Shown: positions 1 through 5,797 of the stretch, piece by piece
How positions within the stretch are numbered: the first letter of the stretch is position 1
Layout: each line of letters begins with the position of its first letter
Source: Bacteroidota bacterium
GTDB taxonomy: Bacteria; Bacteroidota; Bacteroidia; Flavobacteriales_D; Crocinitomicaceae
Direction of reading: 5' to 3'
Assembly (NCBI GenBank): GCA_024280195.1
Contig: JAJRQP010000133.1
Span: 1 to 7,379, forward strand
Length of the DNA: 7,379 nt
Program-made: the position numbers and the translations under genes
Notes under the pieces: generated by a model
Database searches by the model: none
Told to the model about the DNA's origin: nothing
The model's input: the letters and a program-made list of their open reading frames with translations, nothing else

Positions 1-321
1 CATTCTCAAGAAACAATAGGCTTAAAAATTGATTCTTTAGGAAGGTATTACGATGTAAAAAAAGATCTCATTTGTTTACCTGATACTATTTTTGATGAAA
101 TTTATCGGGGAGAATATTACCCTAGAAGATACCCTTCTGAGTTTTTGAGTATCGAGTATTATGATTTCTTCAACGATAATGCAACATACAAAAACATGAT
201 TCTGCTAGCAGCAATATACGAGGAGAAGAAAAGTGCTGATAGTTTGCTAACTATTTTGAAAATAGATTACCCCAACAGTTTTACTGAAGCATCAGAGGTT
301 TATGTTGGCTGTATGCACTAA
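1..321 (+). CDS. C-terminal end of an unrecognised protein (5' end outside window)
   Basis: The frame beginning at base 1 is open for 106 codons and ends at TAA 319-321; the start lies upstream of the window. The fragment is rich in Tyr, Asp, Glu and Lys. It includes the stretches GLKIDSLGRYYDVKK near its beginning and YYPRRYPSEFLSIEYYDFF in the middle, then a helical-looking segment, NMILLAAIYEEKKSADSLL, and ends in EVYVGCMH. I recognise no family, catalytic motif or membrane segment, and the location of the whole protein cannot be judged. The helical part near the C-terminus could be the last unit of a helical-repeat fold, but that is a guess. The long open frame in AT-rich DNA and the protein-like composition support a real gene. 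Its stop codon interlocks with that of the convergent ABC permease: TAA here and TAG on the other strand share bases 318-321. Confidence 0.6.
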   Translation, partial: HSQETIGLKIDSLGRYYDVKKDLICLPDTIFDEIYRGEYYPRRYPSEFLSIEYYDFFNDNATYKNMILLAAIYEEKKSADSLLTILKIDYPNSFTEASEVYVGCMH

Positions 322-1655
322 GTTTTCCTAAGCCACTTGAAGATATGCTTCAAACGAACGCGGTGTCCAAATTGTAAAATTCCGTTCTTATATAGTCTAC
401 TCGCAATCAATAACATCACAATTGCTGATATCAGCAAAATAATCATTGATACGTAAATTTGGTAGGCCTCACCCACTCCATAACCCATTGTCAACTTAAC
501 CATCACGACCACCGGTGATGTAAACGGCAGATACGCAAATAAACTTGCCAACGGACTTTCTGGGTAATTAAGTGTGTAAAACCCTGCGTACAATGCAAAG
601 CAAAGTAAAATTATCAGAGGCAAAACAAATTGTTGCCCATCGCTTTCAGAACCTGTAGTTGCGCCAACAGCGGCAAATAAAGCTCCATAGAAAAGATAAC
701 CCAGAATAAAGAATGCAATAAAAAATCCTAAAATATTGGTAAATTTAAGTCGTTCAAAAACCAACTCGATAAATTGATTGTATTCTCGTGCTGCAAAATG
801 ACTTTCTTGGTAAGACTGTTCAGCAGAATCAATTACCAATTGTGTCACATTCATATTTCCAGCATCAAGTAGGTCTGGAAATAAATTTTCTCGCATGAAA
901 TACAATCCAAATCCAATAATGATAATCCAAAATGCAAATTGTAAGAATGCAGAGAAGCCAATTCCAATGATTTTACCGAGCATTAATTGACGAGGAGAAA
1001 CGGATGCTAATAACACTTCGACTATTCGATTACTTTTTTCCTTTGCGACACTACGCAAGATGGTCATTCCAAAGAGGAAGATGAAGGCAAAGATTAATGA
1101 ACCAAAGAAAAGACCTGCCCATCCTTCTAAACTGGAAGATTCCTCATTGGGATCATATACGTTAGCAAATCGTAAAGTCAATGGTTGTTTTATTTTTCGA
1201 TAATCTTCTAAGGATATTTTTTTAAATCGTTCTATTAATACTTCTTCTAGTCTTCTTTCCAGGTGATACTGAACACGAGATTGCATTCTCAAATCTGGCT
1301 CTTCTCTGAAGAATACAAATCCCACTTTATTGGTTAAGACTTTCTCATTAACCTCTAATAACGCGTCAAATTTTTGATATTTCTTCCCTTCAGCAAAATC
1401 GGCATCATTGATTACCCCATTATAGAACGAATAGGAAACCGCTCCACTCTTTCCTGGCATTATTTTACTTTCCAATAGGTTTCCATGATCGGCAATCAAA
1501 ATATTCCAATGTTGCTTCGAGTTACCTCCAAAAGTAAAGAGGACGTATATCATACCTAGCACCAAAAGAGGTCCTAAAACAGAAAGGGAGATGAAAGATC
1601 GAGTTCCGATTCTTTCTTTAAATTCTCTAATGGCAATTAATAGACTATTTTTCAT
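318..1655 (-). CDS. ABC-2 type transporter permease, NatB-like
   Basis: Membrane subunit (445 aa) of an ABC exporter, pairing with the ATPase encoded just upstream. The topology is that of the NatB/ABC2_membrane_3 group. A cytoplasmic N-terminus (IAIREFKERI) leads to helix 1 (about 21-41), followed by a large extracytoplasmic domain (about 45-175). Further hydrophobic helices lie near 178-200, 230-252, 306-328, 343-362 and 400-419, with a weaker one near 376-390. Residues 205-229 (EKSNRIVEVLLASVS followed by LMLGKIIG) form the cytoplasmic coupling segment conserved in this group. GSESDGQQF (336-343) and the tail LYKNGILQFG are also typical. The start is supported by AAGGAAG five to eleven bases ahead of the ATG, and it lies inside the end of the ATPase gene, so the two are translationally coupled. 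NatB exports sodium in Bacillus; the substrate here is unknown. It could equally export a small molecule. Confidence 0.9.
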   Translation of the reverse strand: MKNSLLIAIREFKERIGTRSFISLSVLGPLLVLGMIYVLFTFGGNSKQHWNILIADHGNLLESKIMPGKSGAVSYSFYNGVINDADFAEGKKYQKFDALLEVNEKVLTNKVGFVFFREEPDLRMQSRVQYHLERRLEEVLIERFKKISLEDYRKIKQPLTLRFANVYDPNEESSSLEGWAGLFFGSLIFAFIFLFGMTILRSVAKEKSNRIVEVLLASVSPRQLMLGKIIGIGFSAFLQFAFWIIIIGFGLYFMRENLFPDLLDAGNMNVTQLVIDSAEQSYQESHFAAREYNQFIELVFERLKFTNILGFFIAFFILGYLFYGALFAAVGATTGSESDGQQFVLPLIILLCFALYAGFYTLNYPESPLASLFAYLPFTSPVVVMVKLTMGYGVGEAYQIYVSMIILLISAIVMLLIASRLYKNGILQFGHRVRLKHIFKWLRKT

Positions 1656-2577
1656 CTGCTTCCTTTTTTATCGGTTGAACTAACTCAATAAACACATCTT
1701 GCATAGATGGAAGCATTTCCCAAGCTGCCTCAATTTCAATTTGACCAATTAGTACTTTTAGTAAATCTTGAAAAGAATTCTCCCCTCTCATTTTTACTTT
1801 TGCCACAAATCGATCATCTCCTAAAATATCTTTATCAACTAGTTCAAAACCAGTCCAAAGTGCATTTACAAAAGCAATCATACTGCCTCTAAAACGAACC
1901 GCATAGAGCCCTTCTTTTTTCTCCGATTGCAATTCAGTTATAGAACCTTCTGCAATTTTATTTGAATCATGAATCAATATAGCCCTATCACAAATTTCTT
2001 CCACACTTTTCATATTGTGCGTTGAGAGAATGATTGTTTTTCCAGCTGCTCGCATTTCGATTAATTCTTGCTTAATCAATTCTACGTTTATTGGATCAAA
2101 GCCACTAAAAGGTTCATCGAGAATCAATAATTTCGGCTCATGTAAAACAGCGCAAATGAATTGGACTTTTTGCGCCATTCCTTTAGACAGCTCTTCGATT
2201 CGTTTCTTTCTCCAATCATTAATTTGAAATTTATCGAACCAATAATCAATTTTTGCTAGCGTATCTTTTTTTGACAAACCTCTCAATCGCCCCAAAAACA
2301 ATACTTGATTTTGGACGGTCATACTTTTATACAAACCTCGTTCTTCAGGAAGGTAACCTATGTGTAATAAATCCTTCTCTGTCATGAGGTTGCCTTCAAA
2401 ACGAACAGAACCTTTATCTTGTTCAACAATTCTATTGATGATTCGAATAAGCGTTGTTTTTCCAGCACCGTTTGGTCCAAGCAATCCAAAAACCTCTCCT
2501 TTTCTCACCGAGAAAGATACGTCATTAAGTGCCTCTTTACGATAGAATGATTTTGATATGTTGTTAATTTCAAGCAT
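1645..2577 (-). CDS. ABC transporter ATP-binding protein, NatA-like
   Basis: Cytoplasmic ATPase (310 aa) that powers the ABC-2 permease encoded immediately downstream; the genes overlap by 11 bases. Motifs in order: Walker A GPNGAGKTT (34-42); a Q-loop region GYLPEERGLY (74-83) with Glu78 where Gln is usual; signature LSKGM (130-134); Walker B LLILDEP (150-156) with catalytic Glu155; D-loop SGFD (158-161); switch His187 in LSTHN. After the nucleotide-binding domain, an extension from about 215 to 300 fits the DUF4162-type C-terminal domain of this subfamily. The set matches NatA/YhaQ-type proteins and the length is normal. The start MLEINNISKSF is the standard family beginning, and no Shine-Dalgarno sequence precedes it. 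The gene is divergent from the dehydrogenase across a 68-base spacer. Transport direction is inferred as export; the substrate is unknown. Confidence 0.93.
   Translation of the reverse strand: MLEINNISKSFYRKEALNDVSFSVRKGEVFGLLGPNGAGKTTLIRIINRIVEQDKGSVRFEGNLMTEKDLLHIGYLPEERGLYKSMTVQNQVLFLGRLRGLSKKDTLAKIDYWFDKFQINDWRKKRIEELSKGMAQKVQFICAVLHEPKLLILDEPFSGFDPINVELIKQELIEMRAAGKTIILSTHNMKSVEEICDRAILIHDSNKIAEGSITELQSEKKEGLYAVRFRGSMIAFVNALWTGFELVDKDILGDDRFVAKVKMRGENSFQDLLKVLIGQIEIEAAWEMLPSMQDVFIELVQPIKKEADEK
1659..1665 (-). promoter_or_regulatory. Shine-Dalgarno-like site for the ABC permease
   Basis: On the minus strand, AAGGAAG lies three bases ahead of the permease ATG (1655-1653), inside the last codons of the ATPase gene. 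It is the clearest Shine-Dalgarno match I noticed in the window; most other starts have none. It supports the chosen permease start and coupled translation across the 11-base overlap. Confidence 0.55.
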
Positions 2578-2600
2578 GCGGATGTGAAGATATTAATTAA

Positions 2601-2630
2601 TTAAGAATTAAGAATGAAGAATGAAGAATT
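2601..2630. repeat. Four tandem 7-base repeats in a divergent promoter region
   Basis: Four head-to-tail heptamers: TTAAGAA at 2601-2607 and 2608-2614, then TGAAGAA at 2615-2621 and 2622-2628, followed by a partial TT. The palindromic run TTAATTAATTAA (2593-2604) abuts and overlaps the first copy by four bases. The repeats fill most of the 68-base spacer between the ABC operon and the divergent dehydrogenase. They end five bases before the -7 element at 2634 and cover the place where a -33 TTG would be expected. Short tandem units like these can change in copy number by replication slippage. Whether they affect transcription is unknown. Confidence 0.8.
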
Positions 2631-2633
2631 ATT

Positions 2634-2641
2634 TATCTTTG
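2634..2641 (+). promoter_or_regulatory. Bacteroidota-type -7 element for the SDR gene
   Basis: TATCTTTG is an exact match to the Bacteroidota -7 consensus TAnnTTTG. It ends four bases before the ATG at 2646, so transcription would begin at or very near the start codon and the message would be leaderless or nearly so. No TTG is present 17-23 bases upstream, where the -33 element should lie; that space is occupied by the heptamer repeats. An identical octamer occurs inside the gene at 2702-2709, so a chance match is possible. Confidence 0.5.
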
Positions 2642-2645
2642 TATA

Positions 2646-3413
2646 ATGAAGACAGCATTAATTACAGGAGCATCAAGTGGAATTGGTAAAGAACTAACTT
2701 ATATCTTTGCTAAGAACGGTTATAATCTAATTATTACAGCAAGAAGCAAAGATGTTTTAGAAGAAATAAAGGAAGAATGTGAGAAGAAATATTCTATCAA
2801 AGCAGAAGTAATTCCTCACGATTTATCTGTTCCTAATAGTGGGATTTCATTAGCAGAAATTATTCGCGAAAAAGAAATTCAAGTTGATGTTTTGGTGAAC
2901 AATGCTGGATATGGAGATCACGGCCCCTTTGTTGAGTCGGATATGCAGAAAGGAATCAGTATGTTGAATTTAAACATGGTCAACCTCACAGAATTAACGT
3001 TAATCTATTCTAAGGAAATGGTTCAACGCAATGAAGGGAAAATCTTGAACGTTGCATCGACAGCTGCTTTTCAACCCATGGCTAAATTTGGAATCTATGC
3101 TGCGACGAAAGCATATGTCTTACATCTTACCGAAGCCATTCATTTTGAATTAAAAGATACGAATGTTCATGTAACCGCTTTATGCCCTGGAGCAACAAAA
3201 ACAGGTTTTGAAGAAGCTGCAGAAATGGGAGAAAACAAGCTTTTTGACAAATTCGTAATGGATGCAAAAACAGTTGCTCAAGTAGGTTATGATGGTTTAA
3301 TGAAAAACAAAGCTTACGTAATCCCAGGATTCAGAAATAAATTCTTAGCTTTCTTAGGAGGCATTACACCTTTTAGAGGATTAATGATTTGGGTGACGAA
3401 TAAATTGAGTTAA
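2646..3413 (+). CDS. Short-chain dehydrogenase/reductase (SDR) family oxidoreductase
   Basis: A classical SDR of 255 aa, the usual length, predicted to be cytosolic and to use NAD(P)H to interconvert a carbonyl and an alcohol. The Rossmann-fold cofactor motif TGASSGIG is at 7-14, and NNAG is at 85-88. The catalytic tetrad is Asn110, Ser138, Tyr151 and Lys155 (YAATK). PGATKTGF (about 181-188) follows as the usual post-catalytic loop. Arg33 in TARS after the second strand suggests NADP(H) preference, which is an inference. The features resemble the DltE/YdfG-like subgroup, whose substrates are poorly defined, and no substrate can be assigned here. The C-terminus, FLAFLGGITPFRGLMIW, is hydrophobic and could associate with a membrane. 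No Shine-Dalgarno sequence precedes the ATG; a -7 element lies four bases upstream. The gene is convergent with the LRR lipoprotein gene, with interlocking stops. Confidence 0.92.
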   Translation: MKTALITGASSGIGKELTYIFAKNGYNLIITARSKDVLEEIKEECEKKYSIKAEVIPHDLSVPNSGISLAEIIREKEIQVDVLVNNAGYGDHGPFVESDMQKGISMLNLNMVNLTELTLIYSKEMVQRNEGKILNVASTAAFQPMAKFGIYAATKAYVLHLTEAIHFELKDTNVHVTALCPGATKTGFEEAAEMGENKLFDKFVMDAKTVAQVGYDGLMKNKAYVIPGFRNKFLAFLGGITPFRGLMIWVTNKLS

Positions 3414-4141
3414 TTGACAATAATTCGGAGTTGATTCGTCCTCTTAACGTATAGACAATTAGGAACAACCGCAGTTTGGTCAATTTCTAGCACTTCAAAA
3501 TAGCGCAAACCACACAACTCTTCCGGGATATAAATAAGGTATCCTGCATTTGAGACATAAAGTTCACGAAGCATCCTTAATTTTATAAGAGAAACGGGTA
3601 ATTCTTTCAACTCATTTCTATTCAGATGTATGAATTGAAGTTTTGTACAATTACCTATTGTTTCAGGAAGTGTGTCCAACTGATTATAATTTAACCTTAA
3701 CACAACTAATTCTTTTAAATTACCAATCTCACTTGGTATTGTTTTCAATCTATTTTGATTTAGCACCAATTGCTCTAATTTTTCCAATTCTCCAATTTCT
3801 ATTGGAAGAGAATCAATGAGGTTGTATGAAGCTGATAAAATTTCTAATTTCTTCAGTTTACTAATCGAAGCAGGCAATGTTGTGATATCATTTCTCCCGA
3901 TATATAACTTCTCAAGATTTATCAACTTACCAATATCATCCGGGATTTCTGTAAGTTTATTTCCGAAGAGTTTCAATACTTTTATGGATGTATTCTCAAA
4001 AACTTCTGGGGGTATTTCTGTCAAACCTCTTCTTGATAAATTGACCGTTGTCCCACTCATGGGAGCATCACCTATTGTTGTTAAACTCATGCAAGAAGAT
4101 AAGAATATGGCAACAAATAAATAGGTGTATTTTAACTTCAT
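3410..4141 (-). CDS. Leucine-rich-repeat lipoprotein, function unknown
   Basis: Predicted lipid-anchored envelope protein of 243 aa. The N-terminus is a lipoprotein signal peptide: a Lys-containing start, a hydrophobic core, and the lipobox LSSC with Cys17 as the lipidated residue. No acidic surface-export signal follows the Cys, so a periplasm-facing anchor is the simpler reading. From about residue 34 to 225 the protein consists almost entirely of leucine-rich repeats with a 23-residue period. About seven or eight are visible, with the pattern LxxLxLxxNxLxxLPxxIGxLxx; examples are LEKLYIGRNDITTLP and LVVLRLNYNQLDTLP. The later repeats are degenerate. There is no catalytic domain. Such repeats normally bind protein partners, so a scaffold or adhesion role is plausible but unproven. 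No Shine-Dalgarno sequence precedes the ATG. The gene is divergent from the Spy-like gene and convergent with the SDR gene. Confidence 0.85.
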   Translation of the reverse strand: MKLKYTYLFVAIFLSSCMSLTTIGDAPMSGTTVNLSRRGLTEIPPEVFENTSIKVLKLFGNKLTEIPDDIGKLINLEKLYIGRNDITTLPASISKLKKLEILSASYNLIDSLPIEIGELEKLEQLVLNQNRLKTIPSEIGNLKELVVLRLNYNQLDTLPETIGNCTKLQFIHLNRNELKELPVSLIKLRMLRELYVSNAGYLIYIPEELCGLRYFEVLEIDQTAVVPNCLYVKRTNQLRIIVN

Positions 4142-4180
4142 TGCTCTAATTTATTCAATTTTTCTATACAATTCATTTCT

Positions 4181-4213
4181 TTTGGTGTATTTTTATGGTA
4201 ATAAATATATGTG
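4181..4213 (+). promoter_or_regulatory. Possible promoter for the Spy-like gene
   Basis: TTTG at 4181-4184 is followed, 21 bases later, by TATATGTG at 4206-4213, which matches the Bacteroidota -7 consensus TAnnTTTG except for one base. The spacing is within the range accepted for Bacteroidota promoters. Transcription would start near 4219 and give a leader of about 33 bases rich in A and T. It lies in the 110-base spacer shared with the divergent LRR gene, where I see no other clear site. The match is weak enough to be chance. Confidence 0.3.
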
Positions 4214-4251
4214 GCACACATTATGCATATTCATTTACTAAATAAAAAACT

Positions 4252-4644
4252 ATGAAAAATATTAAAACATTAATTTTAAGCGCGTTACTTATTTCAAGTA
4301 CAGGACTGTTTGCTCAAAAGACTACTGCGAATTCAAAACAACTTAAAAAAGTTGAAAATCCACAAAGACTTTCTGTTCAACCTGTTTCAAAGAATCATAC
4401 TCCAGAACAGTTAGCTGCAATGGAAACAAAGAAAATGTCAAAAGATTTGGGATTAAACTCAGTTCAAGTGTCACAAATAATTCCATTGAACGAAGTTTTT
4501 CAAAAAGATTTAGCAACAATCAAAACTAGTAAAATGATGAATACTGCTAAAGTTGAAGCAAGTAAAAGAATTGCCGAAACAAGATTGTCTAAATTTAAAG
4601 ATATTTTGACAAGCGAACAGTTTACAAAATATACTGGCAAGTAA
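4252..4644 (+). CDS. Small secreted Spy/CpxP-like protein
   Basis: A 130-aa exported protein. Residues 1-21 form a signal peptide (KNIK, hydrophobic core, then GLFAQ), with cleavage most likely between Ala21 and Gln22, as is common in Bacteroidota. The mature part is Lys-rich and helical. It holds two regions resembling the halves of a Spy/CpxP fold: TPEQLAAMETKKMSKDLGLN (50-69), running into a degenerate LTxxQ-type motif at 68-72 (LNSVQ), and a second region about 106-127 with an exact LTxxQ motif at 119-123 (LTSEQ). Proteins of this group are periplasmic helical chaperones or stress sensors. Bacteroidota have many small versions with unknown roles, so function is inferred from a weak pattern. 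The gene stands alone, with a possible promoter in the preceding spacer and a strong terminator directly after it. Confidence 0.7.
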   Translation: MKNIKTLILSALLISSTGLFAQKTTANSKQLKKVENPQRLSVQPVSKNHTPEQLAAMETKKMSKDLGLNSVQVSQIIPLNEVFQKDLATIKTSKMMNTAKVEASKRIAETRLSKFKDILTSEQFTKYTGK

Positions 4645-4660
4645 AATCCAACGATACAAG

Positions 4661-4691
4661 AAAGGTCTTTTCTATGAAAAGGCCTTTTTTT
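4661..4691 (+). terminator. Rho-independent terminator, probably bidirectional
   Basis: The stem arms are 4661-4672 (AAAGGTCTTTTC) and 4676-4687 (GAAAAGGCCTTT). They pair over twelve bases with one G-U wobble around a three-base TAT loop, and the T-tract runs from 4685 to 4691. The hairpin starts 16 bases after the stop of the Spy-like gene. Read from the other strand, it begins right at the msrA stop codon (4692-4690) and is followed by TTTCTTG, so it could also end the msrBA transcript, though with a poorer T-tract. Confidence 0.88.
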
Positions 4692-5220
4692 ATTTTAAAG
4701 ATTTTGCAAATACTCTTTTAAACTTATCAACTTTAGGTCTAACTACAGCTTGACAGTATGCGTTCTCTGAATTATTCTCTAAATAGTTTTTGTGATAATC
4801 TTCCGCAGGAAAAAACTCTGGAACTGAAGAAATTTCCGTCACAATTGGATTTCCCCAAACACCTTCTTGGTCTAACCGATCTTTATAGTTAATTGCTAGA
4901 TTCTTCTGCTCTTCAGAATGATAGAAAATCACAGAACGGTATTGCGAACCAATGTCGTTCCCCTGACGATTTAACTGTGTTGGGTTATGCACAAACCAAA
5001 ACATCTCTAATAATTGCTCAAATGAAATCATCTCATCATCAAAAGTAATTCTTGCCACTTCAGCATGACCTGTTTTACCACTGCAGACTTCGTTGTAAAA
5101 AGCCAATGACTTCTTGCCTCCAGCATATCCCGGCTGTACATTAATTACACCTTCAATATCAGTCAGACAAGCTTCGATGCACCAAAAACATCCTGCTCCA
5201 AATGTTGCTTCTAAAATCAT
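4690..5220 (-). CDS. msrA: Peptide-methionine (S)-S-oxide reductase MsrA
   Basis: Reduces the S-epimer of methionine sulfoxide in proteins and free methionine back to methionine. It is 176 aa, the normal length for a single-domain MsrA. The catalytic motif GCFWCIEA is at 10-17, with nucleophile Cys11. Other family blocks are GYAGG (31-35), TGHAEV (50-55), NRQGNDIGSQYRS (84-96) and AEDYHKNYL (139-147). AYCQAVVRPK (154-163) supplies Cys156 as the likely resolving or recycling cysteine; Cys14, Cys18 and Cys46 are also present. There is no signal peptide: the protein begins MILEATFGAGCFW, so it should be cytosolic, unlike its partner. Reading back in frame to the end of msrB shows no better start and no Shine-Dalgarno sequence. 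It lies 19 bases after msrB and is surely co-transcribed. Its stop codon touches the shared terminator. Confidence 0.96.
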   Translation of the reverse strand: MILEATFGAGCFWCIEACLTDIEGVINVQPGYAGGKKSLAFYNEVCSGKTGHAEVARITFDDEMISFEQLLEMFWFVHNPTQLNRQGNDIGSQYRSVIFYHSEEQKNLAINYKDRLDQEGVWGNPIVTEISSVPEFFPAEDYHKNYLENNSENAYCQAVVRPKVDKFKRVFAKSLK

Positions 5221-5239
5221 ACTGCAAATAAAGTAAACT

Positions 5240-5746
5240 TTAGTCTTCTATAAAATTTAATGATGCAGAATTAATACAATATCTTAATCCTGTAGGTTTA
5301 GGACCATCGTTAAAAATGTGTCCTAGATGTCCATCGCAAACTGCACATGTAACTTCTACTCTACGCATGCCATAAGAAACATCTGCAATTTCAGCGACAT
5401 TTTTAGTATTTATGGGTTGATAAAAACTTGGCCAACCTGTCCCTGATTTGAATTTAGTTTCACTCGAAAACAATTTCGTACCACAAGCTGCGCAAGTGTA
5501 TGTTCCTGTCTTGTGATTATCCCAATATTCTCCCGTAAATGCTCTTTCTGTTCCTTTTTCTCTCAGAACGTTGTACTGAATATCAGTTAGCTGAGAACGC
5601 CATTCACTATCCGTTTTCTTAACCTTCGTGCTGTCTTCAAAACTGGAATTTGTTATTTCTTTTTGAACAACTACACTTACTTCCTTCTCTGTTTGACAAC
5701 TGATTGCTAATAATCCAAAAGCAAAAAATCCAATGATATATTTCAT
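5240..5746 (-). CDS. msrB: Peptide-methionine (R)-S-oxide reductase MsrB, lipoprotein form
   Basis: Reduces the R-epimer of protein methionine sulfoxide. Residues 1-17 are a lipoprotein signal with lipobox AISC; Cys17 would carry the lipid, placing the enzyme in the envelope. A linker (18-47) precedes the MsrB domain (about 48-168). Visible parts are WRSQLTDIQYNVLREKGTE; zinc ligands Cys85 and Cys88 (CAAC) and Cys134 and Cys137 (CAVC); GHLGHIFNDGP (139-149); and the active site RYCINSASLNF with nucleophile Cys157. In SGTGWPSF (101-108), Thr103 takes the place of the resolving Cys found in SGCGWPSF-type enzymes, and no spare Cys remains. This suggests a one-Cys mechanism. The first gene of an operon with msrA, it is divergent from the MFS gene by 51 bases. 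A weak purine-rich AGAAAG lies just ahead of the ATG. Confidence 0.95.
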   Translation of the reverse strand: MKYIIGFFAFGLLAISCQTEKEVSVVVQKEITNSSFEDSTKVKKTDSEWRSQLTDIQYNVLREKGTERAFTGEYWDNHKTGTYTCAACGTKLFSSETKFKSGTGWPSFYQPINTKNVAEIADVSYGMRRVEVTCAVCDGHLGHIFNDGPKPTGLRYCINSASLNFIED

Positions 5747-5764
5747 AATCTTTCTGTTTATTTA

Positions 5765-5793
5765 TTGATAAGACGTAAAGAAGACTAATTTTG
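5765..5793 (+). promoter_or_regulatory. Bacteroidota-type promoter for the MFS gene
   Basis: TTG at 5765-5767 and TAATTTTG at 5786-5793 are separated by 18 bases. The second is an exact match to the -7 consensus TAnnTTTG, and the spacing fits the range described for flavobacteria. The -7 element ends four bases before the GTG at 5798, so the predicted transcript starts at or beside the start codon. The site sits in the 51-base spacer shared with divergent msrB; I found no clear minus-strand promoter there. Confidence 0.6.
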
Positions 5794-5797
5794 TACG

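Noticed and set aside
337..353. Hairpin TTGAAG-ATATG-CTTCAA just after the unknown gene
   Set aside because: The stem is only six bases, has no T-tract on either strand, and lies inside the permease coding region; it is not a convincing terminator.
1707..2545. Plus-strand open frames of about 60-70 codons opposite the ABC ATPase (1707-1892, 2015-2227, 2360-2545)
   Set aside because: They lie wholly antisense to a strongly supported gene. Their translations are Ser/Phe/Leu-rich reflections of the coding strand and match no family.
2601..2630. Heptamer array considered as a CRISPR or origin iteron set
   Set aside because: The units are seven bases with no spacers, there are only four copies, and no cas or replication gene is nearby.
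2702..2709. Second TATCTTTG inside the SDR gene
   Set aside because: It lies within codons for YIFA in the coding region with no nearby start to serve. I treat it as a chance match, and it limits confidence in single -7 matches.
3816..4124. Plus-strand open frame of 102 codons opposite the LRR gene
   Set aside because: It is an antisense shadow of the repeat-bearing lipoprotein gene; the real frame has a signal peptide and regular repeats.
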